Assembly: GCA_013204045.1 (NCBI GenBank)
Contig: JABMOQ010000170.1
Span: 1 to 43,765, forward strand
Direction: 5' to 3'
Length of the DNA stretch: 43,765 nt
Source: Rhodospirillaceae bacterium
GTDB lineage: Bacteria; Pseudomonadota; Alphaproteobacteria; Rhodospirillales; JABHCV01
The position numbers and the translations under genes were made by a program. Below are positions 1-8,279 of the stretch, one piece after another (position 1 is the stretch's first letter; every line of letters begins with the position of its first letter). Under the pieces are notes generated by a model. That model saw only the letters and a list, made by a program, of their open reading frames with translations, was not told where the DNA came from and did not search any database.

Positions 1-788
1 CCCTTGCGGATGGCGTCGCGGGCCTCGGAAATATAATCGATGCCGACGGTGGGGATGCTGGCCGGGTCTATGCCTGCCTTTTTCAGCGCCAACCGTGCAC
101 CAACGGCCATACTGTCGCTTTCGGCGTAAATGGCATCGAATTTCAATCCTTCCTGCAAGGCCTGTTCGACGGCGATAATGGCGTTCTTGGTGAGATAATT
201 GGCGGGTTTTATACCGGCGATATGAAAGCCCGAGTGATTTTTAATTTCATCAAGGAAGCCATTGGTGCGGTTTATCGCCGTGGTCGCCGTCGGCACCCCC
301 GCGAGGATCAAGATATGTTTGGCATCTTTGTGATTTTCCACCAGATGGCGGGCGGCGCGCTGGCCGATATCGTAATCATCACCGCCGATGAATATGGTGT
401 AGGCGTCGCTGTTGATTTGCCGGGTCAACAGAACCACCGGGATGCCTTTTTCGTAGACCCTGGTGATTGCCAGCGTCATCGCCGCACCGTCGCGGGGGCT
501 GGTGATCAGTAAATCGATGCCCTTGGCGACAAGGTTTTCGATGTCCAGAATTTGCTGCGCCGTGTTGCCCATGGCGTCCGTATGAATGAAACGGACACCG
601 GGGTAGGGTTTAAGCGCTTCTTCCGCATGGCGGACCTGGGTGGCGCGCCAGGCATTGGCCATGTTGTCCTGGGCGAAACCGATGACAAACGCCTGTTCCG
701 CCGCCCACACGGCGGGTGCCATAAGAACAGCAACGGCAAAGGCGAAGACCGACCCTGCAAGCGCAATAAATCTTTGGTAACTCATCAT
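1..788 (-). CDS. Sugar-type ABC transporter periplasmic substrate-binding protein (C-terminus cut by window edge)
   Basis: The frame is open to the left edge, so only about the first 262 residues are present. An N-terminal signal peptide is clear: a hydrophobic run of about 20 residues ending near AVWA-AEQ at residue 29 or 30. The mature part begins VIGFAQDNMANAWR and continues with GIDLLITSPRDG, KGIPVVLLTRQ and DDYDIGQRAARHL. This is the pattern of RbsB/YtfQ-like type 1 periplasmic binding proteins, which carry sugars to an ABC permease. Two ATG codons lie in tandem at 788-786 and 785-783, behind a G-rich Shine-Dalgarno-like run. The upstream gene on the same strand is a tartrate/malate-type dehydrogenase, 134 bp away. 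The ligand cannot be told from sequence, and permease or ATPase genes would lie beyond the window. Confidence 0.85.
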   Translation of the reverse strand, partial: MMSYQRFIALAGSVFAFAVAVLMAPAVWAAEQAFVIGFAQDNMANAWRATQVRHAEEALKPYPGVRFIHTDAMGNTAQQILDIENLVAKGIDLLITSPRDGAAMTLAITRVYEKGIPVVLLTRQINSDAYTIFIGGDDYDIGQRAARHLVENHKDAKHILILAGVPTATTAINRTNGFLDEIKNHSGFHIAGIKPANYLTKNAIIAVEQALQEGLKFDAIYAESDSMAVGARLALKKAGIDPASIPTVGIDYISEARDAIRK

Positions 789-803
789 CCCCCAACCCCC
801 ATT

Positions 804-830
804 CCCCTTTTATATAAGCATTCCAAGGGG
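804..830 (-). repeat. Inverted repeat CCCCTT/AAGGGG in the leader of the binding-protein gene
   Basis: CCCCTT at 804-809 and AAGGGG at 825-830 are perfect 6-bp arms around an AT-rich 15-bp spacer. They lie 16 bp upstream of the start codon of the substrate-binding protein. It could be an operator or an RNA hairpin near the ribosome-binding site. The arms are short, so chance occurrence is possible. The rest of the 789-922 gap shows nothing else I recognise. Confidence 0.25.
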
Positions 831-922
831 AGCCGGGGCAGATTAGGCCGTTTCACGAGCCAACGCCAGCTTGATTAGGTGACGCTAATATCTCGATTTT
901 GGCATTTGGTCGGGGCTTTGCT

Positions 923-1999
923 TCAGTCGTTGGCGCCGTGAATGGCGGCAATCACGGCGTCAGCCACTTCCAGGGTGGTGGCGGTTCCGCCCAGATCCCG
1001 GGGCAACGCCTTGCCGGCATTGGTGACCCGTTCGATCGCTGTCATCAGGCGACCGGCCGCCGCCGCCTCGCCCAAGTGCTCCAGCATCATCGACGCCGTC
1101 CACAGGGCGCCGATCGGGTTGGCAATGCCCTGCCCTGTGATGTCGAAGGCAGATCCATGAATCGGCTCGAACATGGAGGGGTAGTCGCCTTCCGGGTTCA
1201 GGTTGGCAGTCGGCGCAATGCCCATGCTACCGGACAGGGCAGCGGCAAGATCGCTAAGGATATCGGCATGCAGATTGGTGGCAACGACAACGTCGATGGA
1301 TTCCGGTTTCAACACCATGCGGGTGGTCATGGCGTCAACCAGCATTTTATCCGTTTTTACGTCGCCGTAATCGGCTTTGACGATTTCAAATATTTCATCC
1401 CACATTACCATGCCGTGGCGCTGGGCGTTGGATTTGGTAACCACGGTCAACATCTTGCGCGGACGCGAACGGGCAAGGTCAAAAGCGAAGCGCATGATTC
1501 GTTCGACGCCCTTGCGGGTAAAGACGGAAACATCTGTGCCGACTTCCAAAGGGGTGCCCCGATGACTGCGGCCGCCGATGCCGGAATATTCGCCTTCCGA
1601 GTTTTCGCGGACGATAATCCAGTTTAGCCGTTCCGGCCCGACGCCCCTAAGTGGGCTGGAAATACCGTCAAGCAGGCGTGACGGACGAACATTGGCGTAT
1701 TGATCAAAACCCTGGCAGATGGCAAGCCGGAGTTGCCAGAGTGTGATGTGATCGGGGACTCGGGGATCACCAGCCGAGCCAAAATAAATGGCGTCGAACT
1801 TTTCCAAGGCCTGAAGGCCACCTTCCGGCATCATGCACCCGTGTTCCAGGTAATGGTCCGAGCCCCACGGAAAGCTATCGACGGCAAGCCGGAATCCTTC
1901 TTCGCGCTCTTGCAGGGCATCCAGAACCCGAAGCCCGGCTTCGATGACTTCGGCACCGATGCCGTCACCGGGAATGGCGGCAATACGATATTCTTTCAT
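923..1999 (-). CDS. Tartrate dehydrogenase / isopropylmalate-dehydrogenase family oxidoreductase
   Basis: This is a 358-residue member of the isocitrate/isopropylmalate dehydrogenase family. These are NAD(P)+ and divalent-metal dependent enzymes that oxidise and decarboxylate 2-hydroxy acids. The N-terminus AAIPGDGIGAEVI is the family opening. The substrate-loop segment VRENSEGEYSGIGG and the metal/substrate segment LVDAMTTRMV followed by DVVVATNLHADILSD are present, as is the adenine-binding segment EPIHGSAFDI. The lack of isopropylmalate-specific features and the FPWGSDHYLEHG region fit the TtuC/DmlA (tartrate or D-malate dehydrogenase) branch better than LeuB. An AAGGAAGG ribosome-binding site precedes the ATG. 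Substrate choice among tartrate, D-malate and isopropylmalate analogues is inferred. It shares the strand with the binding protein downstream, which may reflect use of the same carbon source. Confidence 0.85.
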   Translation of the reverse strand: MKEYRIAAIPGDGIGAEVIEAGLRVLDALQEREEGFRLAVDSFPWGSDHYLEHGCMMPEGGLQALEKFDAIYFGSAGDPRVPDHITLWQLRLAICQGFDQYANVRPSRLLDGISSPLRGVGPERLNWIIVRENSEGEYSGIGGRSHRGTPLEVGTDVSVFTRKGVERIMRFAFDLARSRPRKMLTVVTKSNAQRHGMVMWDEIFEIVKADYGDVKTDKMLVDAMTTRMVLKPESIDVVVATNLHADILSDLAAALSGSMGIAPTANLNPEGDYPSMFEPIHGSAFDITGQGIANPIGALWTASMMLEHLGEAAAAGRLMTAIERVTNAGKALPRDLGGTATTLEVADAVIAAIHGAND

Positions 2000-2115
2000 G
2001 GCTCGGCCTTCCTTGCTGACACTCGAAAGCTTGTTTTAACCTGTCAATGAGGACTAAGAAAGTGTGCCGGACGTGTTTTTTCACGATCCGGGGCCGATAT
2101 ACAGATGAGGTTTTC

Positions 2116-2541
2116 TTGAAAACACCCCCGCCGGGAAAATCATGGAACGAATTCAGCCGCTGGTGCCGGTCCCGTGGACTGGTGCCGATGCCTGCCCATC
2201 CGTGGACAGTCGCCGCCTATCTGCGCTGGTGCGAGCCCCGTCACAAACTGCCGGCCATAATCGACGGCCTGAAGGCAATCGCGCGGCGTCATCTGTTGCG
2301 GGGCTGCCGCCCGCCTGACCGGCACCCGACGGTGATGAATACCCTGAAAAGGATCGAGCTAAAGTCGCAGGGAAACTTCGATCGATCGGCCCTGTTCAGG
2401 GATACGGATTTTGTCGAATCGGAAAAGCAGCCACAGAAAAAGGGCAAAGCCGGTGGCGGGGCACAGAAAAAGACACTCCGATCCATGCATACGATGCGAT
2501 CATCACCACGGCTGGTTACCCGGCGCACACAAGGCGACTGA
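2116..2541 (+). CDS. Small protein resembling a tyrosine-recombinase core-binding (SAM-like) domain
   Basis: No catalytic family is recognised. The middle of the protein (W-x-E-F-x-x-W-C, PWTVAAYLRWCE, IIDGLKAIARRHLLRG, HPTVMNTLKRIE) has the spacing of the N-terminal core-binding domain of phage-type integrases. That domain normally contacts DNA. There is no catalytic domain after it. The last 45 residues are basic and low in complexity (KKGKAGGGAQKK). I prefer the TTG at 2116 because GAGG sits 5 bp upstream. An ATG at 2047 would add 23 residues but has no ribosome-binding site. It diverges from the dehydrogenase gene and is convergent with the M23 gene, 14 bp away. It may be a remnant of an integrase or a domesticated DNA-binding protein. 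Confidence 0.55.
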   Translation: MKTPPPGKSWNEFSRWCRSRGLVPMPAHPWTVAAYLRWCEPRHKLPAIIDGLKAIARRHLLRGCRPPDRHPTVMNTLKRIELKSQGNFDRSALFRDTDFVESEKQPQKKGKAGGGAQKKTLRSMHTMRSSPRLVTRRTQGD

Positions 2542-2555
2542 AGGCAGCCAAAGCG

Positions 2556-3686
2556 TCAATTGACGTTAATGACCCGGACGACCGAGAATTCCTCGTCTGC
2601 GTCGGCTCGAATTAATTTGATCTCGCCCGTGTAAGATCCCTTCGGCCACGGATTTTCAGCCTTGCGAATACCGGCATAGGCGAAGCGGCGGGCCTGCTTT
2701 TTCTTCAGGGTCGTGGTGTGTGACATCATCGTCTCGCCGCTTGGCCCGGTAATCAGGAAGGAGACCTTGTCGCCTGGCTCGACCCAGAACATATCGGTCC
2801 AAAGGGCGATGACGGGTGATTGCTGCAACAGAATTTCTTCTCCATACAATCCTTCGCGGGCGATGCGGGCGTTGGGCGTTGTTGATGAAAATCCGGAATT
2901 GTAAAGAGCCGTTGGCTGGTACAGGAAAGACAGCAACGTGGATACCGGCCATAGCGGTTTTTTACCGACGCCGCATTTCTTGGTGCGCCCGATGCCGGCG
3001 AAGGGATCAACGATCTGGTCGTTGTATTTCACTTGCAGGTGAATATGGGGGAATTGGGTCAGGCCGGACAGGCCGACAAAACCCAGCGTTTGGTGTAGCT
3101 CTACCTTGTCTCCGGTAGCGACCTGGATGCTGCCCTTCATCATATGGCAATACTGGGTCGTCCAACCGTCTCCGTGATCGAGAAGAACCCCATTACCACA
3201 TTCCTTGCCCTTGACCGCTTCCGGGCCACCAATCATCGAAATGTCGATATCTTGCATGTCGTTACGCGTACCGATAACGGTTCCCGGTGCAGAAGCAAAA
3301 ACTTCCACCCCTTGGCGCATGCTTACGGCATCGACGATGGCGATATCAGTTCCCTTGTGGCCGTCGTAGGATGAGGCGCCGCAATTATAATCCATGACAC
3401 CGGATGTCGGGTCGACATCGACATAATTGACGATCCAGCAATCAGCGCCTTGCGTGCAATCAATCGGCATTTCCAGCTTGAAGGGCGGCGGCGGAATATC
3501 CGGTGCCGCAATCGGCGTCGCAACCGGTGCCGCAACCGGTGTCGTTTCCTGGCCGACGGCGGGCTGTGAAAGCATGACCAGAAGGGCGCCGGCAACGAGC
3601 GCCCACCGGACGCCCGGCAATATCTTGATAATGCCGGTGTAAAGGGCCGATGCCCCATCGGTGAATTTGTATTGAGACGCTTGCAT
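2556..3686 (-). CDS. Exported M23-family peptidase (LytM-like domain) with C-terminal extension
   Basis: The 376-residue protein starts with a signal-anchor or signal peptide (hydrophobic residues about 27-45, ending AVGQ), then a Pro/Ala-rich linker. The M23 domain follows, with zinc-binding H110-x3-D114 (GHKGTD) and the H214-x-H216 pair (PHIH). M23 enzymes cut peptide crossbridges of peptidoglycan in the periplasm. Five cysteines (77, 83, 102, 163, 180) could form disulfides. About 140 residues after the domain are unrecognised and look beta-rich. I chose the ATG at 3686, which has AGGA a few bases upstream. An upstream in-frame start at 3968 would run through the neighbouring promoter and gene. 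It is transcribed divergently from the phaJ-like gene. Confidence 0.8.
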   Translation of the reverse strand: MQASQYKFTDGASALYTGIIKILPGVRWALVAGALLVMLSQPAVGQETTPVAAPVATPIAAPDIPPPPFKLEMPIDCTQGADCWIVNYVDVDPTSGVMDYNCGASSYDGHKGTDIAIVDAVSMRQGVEVFASAPGTVIGTRNDMQDIDISMIGGPEAVKGKECGNGVLLDHGDGWTTQYCHMMKGSIQVATGDKVELHQTLGFVGLSGLTQFPHIHLQVKYNDQIVDPFAGIGRTKKCGVGKKPLWPVSTLLSFLYQPTALYNSGFSSTTPNARIAREGLYGEEILLQQSPVIALWTDMFWVEPGDKVSFLITGPSGETMMSHTTTLKKKQARRFAYAGIRKAENPWPKGSYTGEIKLIRADADEEFSVVRVINVN

Positions 3687-3760
3687 GAGTCCTAAATAGC
3701 AATTTGGCAGACAAAAGGAAATGTCCGGTAAAGGACAGATCTGGACAGGCTTATTCATTT

Positions 3761-3769
3761 TGCACTGCA
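3761..3769. promoter_or_regulatory. TGCACTGCA element in the M23/phaJ-like intergenic region
   Basis: This 9-mer reads TGC-N3-GCA and is palindromic apart from its central base. The reverse complement of the same 9-mer occurs at 3868-3876, inside the phaJ-like promoter, about 107 bp away centre to centre. TGC-rich half sites like this are known for PhaR-type regulators of polyhydroxyalkanoate genes. A role here is inferred. Confidence 0.35.
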
Positions 3770-3839
3770 CACTTTCGGCCCCTCGGGCGGAGATAGCAAA
3801 CCCATAGGTAGGGGCTTCAGGCTTAAATATATCAATTTC

Positions 3840-3868
3840 TTGTAAGAAGGTCATCAAAGGGATATATT
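3840..3868 (+). promoter_or_regulatory. Predicted sigma-70-type promoter of the phaJ-like gene
   Basis: TTGTAA at 3840-3845 and TATATT at 3863-3868 are separated by exactly 17 bp. A start near 3875 would give a leader of about 75 nt before the ATG at 3949. The -10 box and the expected start site are covered by the palindrome at 3864-3880. Confidence 0.5.
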
Positions 3869-3880
3869 GCAGTGCAATAT
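3864..3880. promoter_or_regulatory. 17-bp palindrome overlapping the phaJ-like promoter: candidate PhaR-type operator
   Basis: ATATTGCAGTGCAATAT is a perfect 8+1+8 palindrome. It covers the -10 box and the predicted transcription start, a classic position for a repressor. Its core TGCAGTGCA matches the element at 3761-3769 on the other strand, and a further half site GCAATAT lies at 3893-3899. The PhaR assignment comes from the TGC/GCA character and from the PHA-related gene it precedes; no regulator gene is in the window. Confidence 0.5.
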
Positions 3881-3948
3881 TAATGCTGCGCCGCAATATC
3901 AAGAAGCGGCTCTGCCACATGGATATAAATGGAAATGGAAGACGATTG

Positions 3949-4398
3949 ATGGACAAGCCAATGACCAACTTGAACGAGTTGCACGGTTATTATTTCGAGG
4001 ACCTGGAAGAGGGCATGACCGATGTCTACGGCAAGACCATCACCGATGCCGATATCGTCCTGTTTTCAGGAATATCCGGCGATATCAACCCGGTTCATCT
4101 GAACCACGAGTTTGCCGCCGAGACCATATTCGAGGGCCGCATCGCTCATGGCATGCTGACGGCGAGCTTTATTTCCACCGTCATCGGCACCAAGCTGCCC
4201 GGACCGGGGTGCATCTACGTCAACCAGAGCCTGCGTTTCAAGGCGCCGGTCAAGTCCGGCGATACGGTGATGGCCCGTGTCACCATCACCAAACTGATAC
4301 CGGAAAAGAAATTTGCCGAGCTGAAAACCGTGTGTACGGTTGCAGGCAAGACGGTAATAGACGGCGAAGCCACCGTCATGGTGCCCGTCAGGGCTTAA
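3949..4398 (+). CDS. phaJ: MaoC-like (R)-specific enoyl-CoA hydratase (PhaJ-like)
   Basis: The 149-residue protein has the single hot-dog fold length of PhaJ. These enzymes hydrate trans-2-enoyl-CoA to (R)-3-hydroxyacyl-CoA, feeding polyhydroxyalkanoate synthesis from beta-oxidation. The hydratase-2 motif is intact: D45 and H50 in SGDINPVH form the catalytic dyad, followed by GRIAHGMLTASF. The ATG at 3949 is preceded by GGAAG about 8 bp upstream. A second in-frame ATG at 3961 is possible. It stands alone between the divergent M23 gene and ribF, with its own promoter and palindrome. Other MaoC-type hydratases of fatty-acid metabolism look similar, so the PHA role is likely but not proven. Confidence 0.75.
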   Translation: MDKPMTNLNELHGYYFEDLEEGMTDVYGKTITDADIVLFSGISGDINPVHLNHEFAAETIFEGRIAHGMLTASFISTVIGTKLPGPGCIYVNQSLRFKAPVKSGDTVMARVTITKLIPEKKFAELKTVCTVAGKTVIDGEATVMVPVRA

Positions 4399-4463
4399 AT
4401 TTGACGCCCTAAAACCCGAAAACCCTTGACCCGGCAGGGGCTCACGGACATCTTCTTGCCGCC

Positions 4464-5408
4464 ATGCGTATTTTTCGCCATTTCGAGAACCTGCCTGTTG
4501 AGGCCCGAGGCGCATCCGTCGCCGTCGGCAATTTTGACGGAGTCCACCTGGGCCATCGGGCGGTCATTAACGAGGCCGGCCGTATTGCCCATGATGCCGG
4601 GGTTGGCTGGTCGGTGTTGACGTTTGAGCCGCACCCGCGCAGCGTTTTTGTGCCCGGTGGTGATCCGTTCCGCCTGACTCCGTTCAGGACCAAGGCCCGT
4701 CATATTGAAGAGATGGGGGTCGACAATCTGATCGTGCTGCACTTTGACCCGAAATTTGCCGCCCTTTCGCCCGATGATTTTGTCTCTCGGGTGCTGGTTG
4801 GTGGCCTTGGGGCGTGCCATGTGATTTCCGGTTATGATTTTGTGTTCGGGCATAAAAGGGCAGGGAACTGCGAACTGTTGTTACGCAAGGGCCAGGAAAT
4901 GGGGTTCGATTTTACCTGCGTCAGTGCCGTCGATGATGGCGAGGATGTATATTCCTCGACCCGTGTGCGTGATTGTCTGAGGAATGCGGATCCCCGCACC
5001 GCCGCCGGAGTCCTCGGTCGTCCGTTCGAGATCGAGGGCCGGGTCGAGCATGGTGACGGGCGCGGCAGCAGCATCGGTTTTGCGACGGCAAACTTGCACC
5101 TTGGCGAATATCTGCATCCGGCGACCGGTGTTTACGCGATCCGCGCCGGCATTGATGAGGGTATGGAAACCCGCTGGAATGATGGCGCCGCCAACTTCGG
5201 CAAGCGTCCGACATTTGACGGTAAAGACACGATTCTAGAGGTGCATTTGTTCGATTTTGATGGCGACCTTTATGGTCGTCACCTGCGTGTGCAGCTTATC
5301 GAACACCTGCGGCCTGAAAAGAAATTTGACGGCTTGGATGATTTGAAGGCACAAATCGCCCTCGACTGTGAACAGGCACGCCGTATTCTGGCGGCGGAAG
5401 GGAAATAA
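4464..5408 (+). CDS. ribF: Bifunctional riboflavin kinase / FMN adenylyltransferase
   Basis: The 314-residue protein makes FMN from riboflavin and then FAD from FMN. The N-terminal nucleotidyltransferase domain shows GNFDGVHLGHRAVI near residue 22 and a GYDFVFGHKRAGN segment. The C-terminal kinase domain begins about residue 185 with GRVEHGDGRGSSIGFATANL, where Ala takes the place of the Pro more usual in the PTAN motif. Y-x-I and ANFGKRPTF, then LEVHLFDF, follow as expected. It heads a compact plus-strand run: only 6 bp separate its stop from ileS. This ribF-ileS-lspA order is widespread in proteobacteria. Confidence 0.96.
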   Translation: MRIFRHFENLPVEARGASVAVGNFDGVHLGHRAVINEAGRIAHDAGVGWSVLTFEPHPRSVFVPGGDPFRLTPFRTKARHIEEMGVDNLIVLHFDPKFAALSPDDFVSRVLVGGLGACHVISGYDFVFGHKRAGNCELLLRKGQEMGFDFTCVSAVDDGEDVYSSTRVRDCLRNADPRTAAGVLGRPFEIEGRVEHGDGRGSSIGFATANLHLGEYLHPATGVYAIRAGIDEGMETRWNDGAANFGKRPTFDGKDTILEVHLFDFDGDLYGRHLRVQLIEHLRPEKKFDGLDDLKAQIALDCEQARRILAAEGK

Positions 5409-5414
5409 GCGCAC

Positions 5415-8279
5415 ATGGCTGTGGATTATAAATCGACCATCTATTTGCCCAAGACCGACTTTCCCATGAAGGCCGGGCTGGCGACGCGCGAGCCGGAAAT
5501 GCTGAAACGCTGGCACGCGCTGGATATTTATCGCCGCCAGCGTGACGCCGGTAAGGGCCGCGAGAAATTTATCCTGCACGATGGACCGCCCTACGCCAAT
5601 GGCGATTTGCACATCGGCACGGCCTTGAACAAGATCCTCAAGGACGTCATTTCCCGTTCGCAGCAGATGCTGGGCAAGGATTCTAATTACGTGCCCGGTT
5701 GGGATTGCCACGGCCTGCCCATCGAATGGAAGATCGAAGAAAAGTATCGCGCCGAAGGCAAGGACAAGGACGACGTGCCGATTGTCGAATTCCGCCAGGA
5801 ATGCCGCGAATTCGCTGATTACTGGATCGACCAGCAGCGCCAGCAATTCAAACGCCTGGGCGTCGTCGGGGATTGGGACAACCCCTATACGACCATGGCC
5901 CATGCGGCCGAGGCGCAGATTGTCCGCGAGTTGGGCAAGTTCCTGATGGATGGCTCGCTCTACAAGGGCGCCAAGCCGGTAATGTGGTCGATCGTCGAAA
6001 AAACCGCCCTGGCCGAAGCCGAGGTCGAATATCACGATCACACCTCGACCACTATTTTCGTGCGCTTTCCCGTGGCCGAGTCAAAAGTTACCGAACTGGC
6101 AGGCGCCAGCGTCGTGATCTGGACGACGACACCGTGGACCATCCCCGGCAACCGCGCCATCGCCTATGGCAGCGCCGTCGATTATGTGGTCATCAAGGTC
6201 ACCGAATGTGGCGAAGAAAGTCTGGCCCGGACCGGCGAAACCATGGTTATTGCCGAAGCGCTGATCGGCGAAGTTTGCAACGCCGCCGGCGTTACGGGTC
6301 ACGAAATTGTCGGCTCACTTAAAGGCGCCGATCTGGCCGGGACGATCTGCCGCCACCCGTTGCATGCTCAGGATGACTATTACGCCTACGATGTGCCGAT
6401 GCTGGCCGCCGGGTTCGTCGAAATTGACACCGGTTCCGGGTTTGTCCATATCGCGCCCGGCCATGGCGCAGACGACTGGGAACTGGGCATGGCCAACGGC
6501 ATCCCCGTTCCCGATACGGTCGGCCCAGGTGGAGAATTTCTTGATCATGTGGGCCTGTTCGCCGGCACCCCAGTGATGGCCATCGGCACCAAGAACAAGC
6601 CGTACTATCCCGGCAACAAGGGGGTGATCGAAAAGCTGACGGAAGGGGGCGGCCTGCTGGCGTCGGGCAAGCTGACCCATAGCTATCCCCATTCCTGGCG
6701 TTCGAAAGCCCCGCTGATTTTCCGCAATACGCCGCAGTGGTTTATTTCCATGGAAAAGAACGACCTGCGCGCCAAGGCCCTGAAAGCCATCGATGATACC
6801 CGCTTTATCCCCGAACGTGGCCGCAACCGGCTGGGCGGCATGATTGAGCAGCGGCCGGACTGGTGTGTTTCGCGCCAGCGCGCCTGGGGCGTGCCGATCA
6901 CCGTTTTCGTCAACAAGGAAAATGGTGAACCGCTACGGGATACGGATGTGTTTAACCGTATCGTAGAGGCGGTCGAAGCCGAAGGTGCCGATGCCTGGTT
7001 TGCCTCTGATCCGGCGCGTTTTCTGGGCGACAAATACAAGGTCGAGGACTTTGATCAGGTCACGGATATTCTGGATGTGTGGTTTGATTCCGGCTGCACA
7101 CATGCATTCGTGCTGGAAGCCCGCGACGACCTGCAATGGCCGGCGTCGCTGTATCTGGAAGGCTCTGACCAACATCGTGGCTGGTTTCATTCCTCGTTGC
7201 TGGAATCGTGCGGCACCCGTGGCCGGGCACCTTATGATGCCGTGCTGACTCACGGTTTCGTTATGGCCGAAGATGGCCGCAAGATGTCTAAATCTCTCGG
7301 CAATACAGTTCTGCCCGGGGATATTGTCGATGTAAACGGTGCCGATATTTTACGTCTGTGGGTGGTTGGTTCCGATTATTCGGAAGACCTTCGCATCGGG
7401 CCGGAAATTATAAAGAGTCATACGGATATCTATCGCCGCCTGCGCAATACGCTGCGCTTCCTGCTTGGCAGTCTCGACGGCTTCGAGGAAGCTGAACGCC
7501 TGCCTAGGTCAGAGATGCCGGAACTGGAGCGCTGGCTTTTGCACCGGCTTTGGGAAATGGATGCCATGGTGCGCCAGGCTTGCGACGATTTTCATTTTCA
7601 TCCGCTGTTTACCGAATTGCATAATTTTTGTTCTGTGGATCTGTCGGCGTTTTATCTGGATGTGCGCAAAGACAGTCTTTACTGCGACCGTGCCGACAGC
7701 ATCACACGCCGCGCCGCACGCACGGCACTGGACGAAATTTTCAACTGCCTGACCGCATGGCTGGCGCCGTTCATTTGCTTTACGGCGGAAGAGGCCTGGT
7801 TGCAACGTCATCCCGGCGACGAGGAAAGTGTCCATCTTCGACAGTTCCCGGATATTCCGGATGATTGGCGCGATGACGTCCTTGGCAAAAAATGGGAGAC
7901 CGTCCGTCATCTCCGCCGTGTCGTTACCGGCGCGCTGGAAGTTGAGCGCGCCGAAAAACGCATCGGCTCAAGCCTGCAGGCATCGCCGGTGATTTATGCG
8001 GACGAAGTATCTCGCAACGCTGTGGCTAACATGTCCCCGGAACAACTTGCCGATTTGTTTATCACATCGACGGCTCGTTTTGCCGATGGCCCGGCGCCGG
8101 AAGGTGCCTTCATGTTGGACGACGTTGCCGGCGTGGCCGTCATGCCGGCAACGGCAAATGGTGACAAGTGCATCCGCTGTTGGAAAATTACCGATGATAT
8201 TGGCGCAAACGCCGATCATCCGGAAACCTGCGGGCGTTGTGCGGATGCCGCCGACCATCATCCGGGAACCGCCGAATAG
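5415..8279 (+). CDS. ileS: Isoleucyl-tRNA synthetase
   Basis: A full-length 954-residue class I aminoacyl-tRNA synthetase that charges tRNA-Ile. The ATP-binding HIGH-type signature is in PPYANGDLHIGT near residue 58, and KMSKS lies at about 623-627. The editing domain (WTTTPWTIPGN, near residue 237) and the segment GWDCHGLPIEWK specific to IleS are present. The C-terminus keeps the zinc-binding pairs CIRC and CGRC, so this is the bacterial zinc-containing type. The stop codon shares one base with the GTG start of lspA. Confidence 0.98.
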   Translation: MAVDYKSTIYLPKTDFPMKAGLATREPEMLKRWHALDIYRRQRDAGKGREKFILHDGPPYANGDLHIGTALNKILKDVISRSQQMLGKDSNYVPGWDCHGLPIEWKIEEKYRAEGKDKDDVPIVEFRQECREFADYWIDQQRQQFKRLGVVGDWDNPYTTMAHAAEAQIVRELGKFLMDGSLYKGAKPVMWSIVEKTALAEAEVEYHDHTSTTIFVRFPVAESKVTELAGASVVIWTTTPWTIPGNRAIAYGSAVDYVVIKVTECGEESLARTGETMVIAEALIGEVCNAAGVTGHEIVGSLKGADLAGTICRHPLHAQDDYYAYDVPMLAAGFVEIDTGSGFVHIAPGHGADDWELGMANGIPVPDTVGPGGEFLDHVGLFAGTPVMAIGTKNKPYYPGNKGVIEKLTEGGGLLASGKLTHSYPHSWRSKAPLIFRNTPQWFISMEKNDLRAKALKAIDDTRFIPERGRNRLGGMIEQRPDWCVSRQRAWGVPITVFVNKENGEPLRDTDVFNRIVEAVEAEGADAWFASDPARFLGDKYKVEDFDQVTDILDVWFDSGCTHAFVLEARDDLQWPASLYLEGSDQHRGWFHSSLLESCGTRGRAPYDAVLTHGFVMAEDGRKMSKSLGNTVLPGDIVDVNGADILRLWVVGSDYSEDLRIGPEIIKSHTDIYRRLRNTLRFLLGSLDGFEEAERLPRSEMPELERWLLHRLWEMDAMVRQACDDFHFHPLFTELHNFCSVDLSAFYLDVRKDSLYCDRADSITRRAARTALDEIFNCLTAWLAPFICFTAEEAWLQRHPGDEESVHLRQFPDIPDDWRDDVLGKKWETVRHLRRVVTGALEVERAEKRIGSSLQASPVIYADEVSRNAVANMSPEQLADLFITSTARFADGPAPEGAFMLDDVAGVAVMPATANGDKCIRCWKITDDIGANADHPETCGRCADAADHHPGTAE

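Noticed and set aside
899-1627. 242-residue open frame on the plus strand
   Set aside because: It is antisense to the dehydrogenase gene, whose protein has full family motifs. The translation shows no known motif and reflects GC-rich third codon positions.
2047-2541. Integrated mobile element around the integrase-like protein
   Set aside because: No tRNA gene, terminal repeats, transposase or phage genes are nearby, and flanking genes are ordinary.
3687-3968. Longer N-terminus for the M23 peptidase (in-frame start at 3968)
   Set aside because: It would bury the signal peptide about 120 residues in and cross the phaJ-like promoter and start codon. The ATG at 3686 has a ribosome-binding site.
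4399-4463. Promoter for ribF from TTGACC upstream of its start
   Set aside because: No acceptable -10 box occurs at 16-18 bp, and the distance to the start codon is too short.
5235-6041. 268-residue open frame on the minus strand
   Set aside because: Shadow of ribF and ileS; no recognisable domain or ribosome-binding site.
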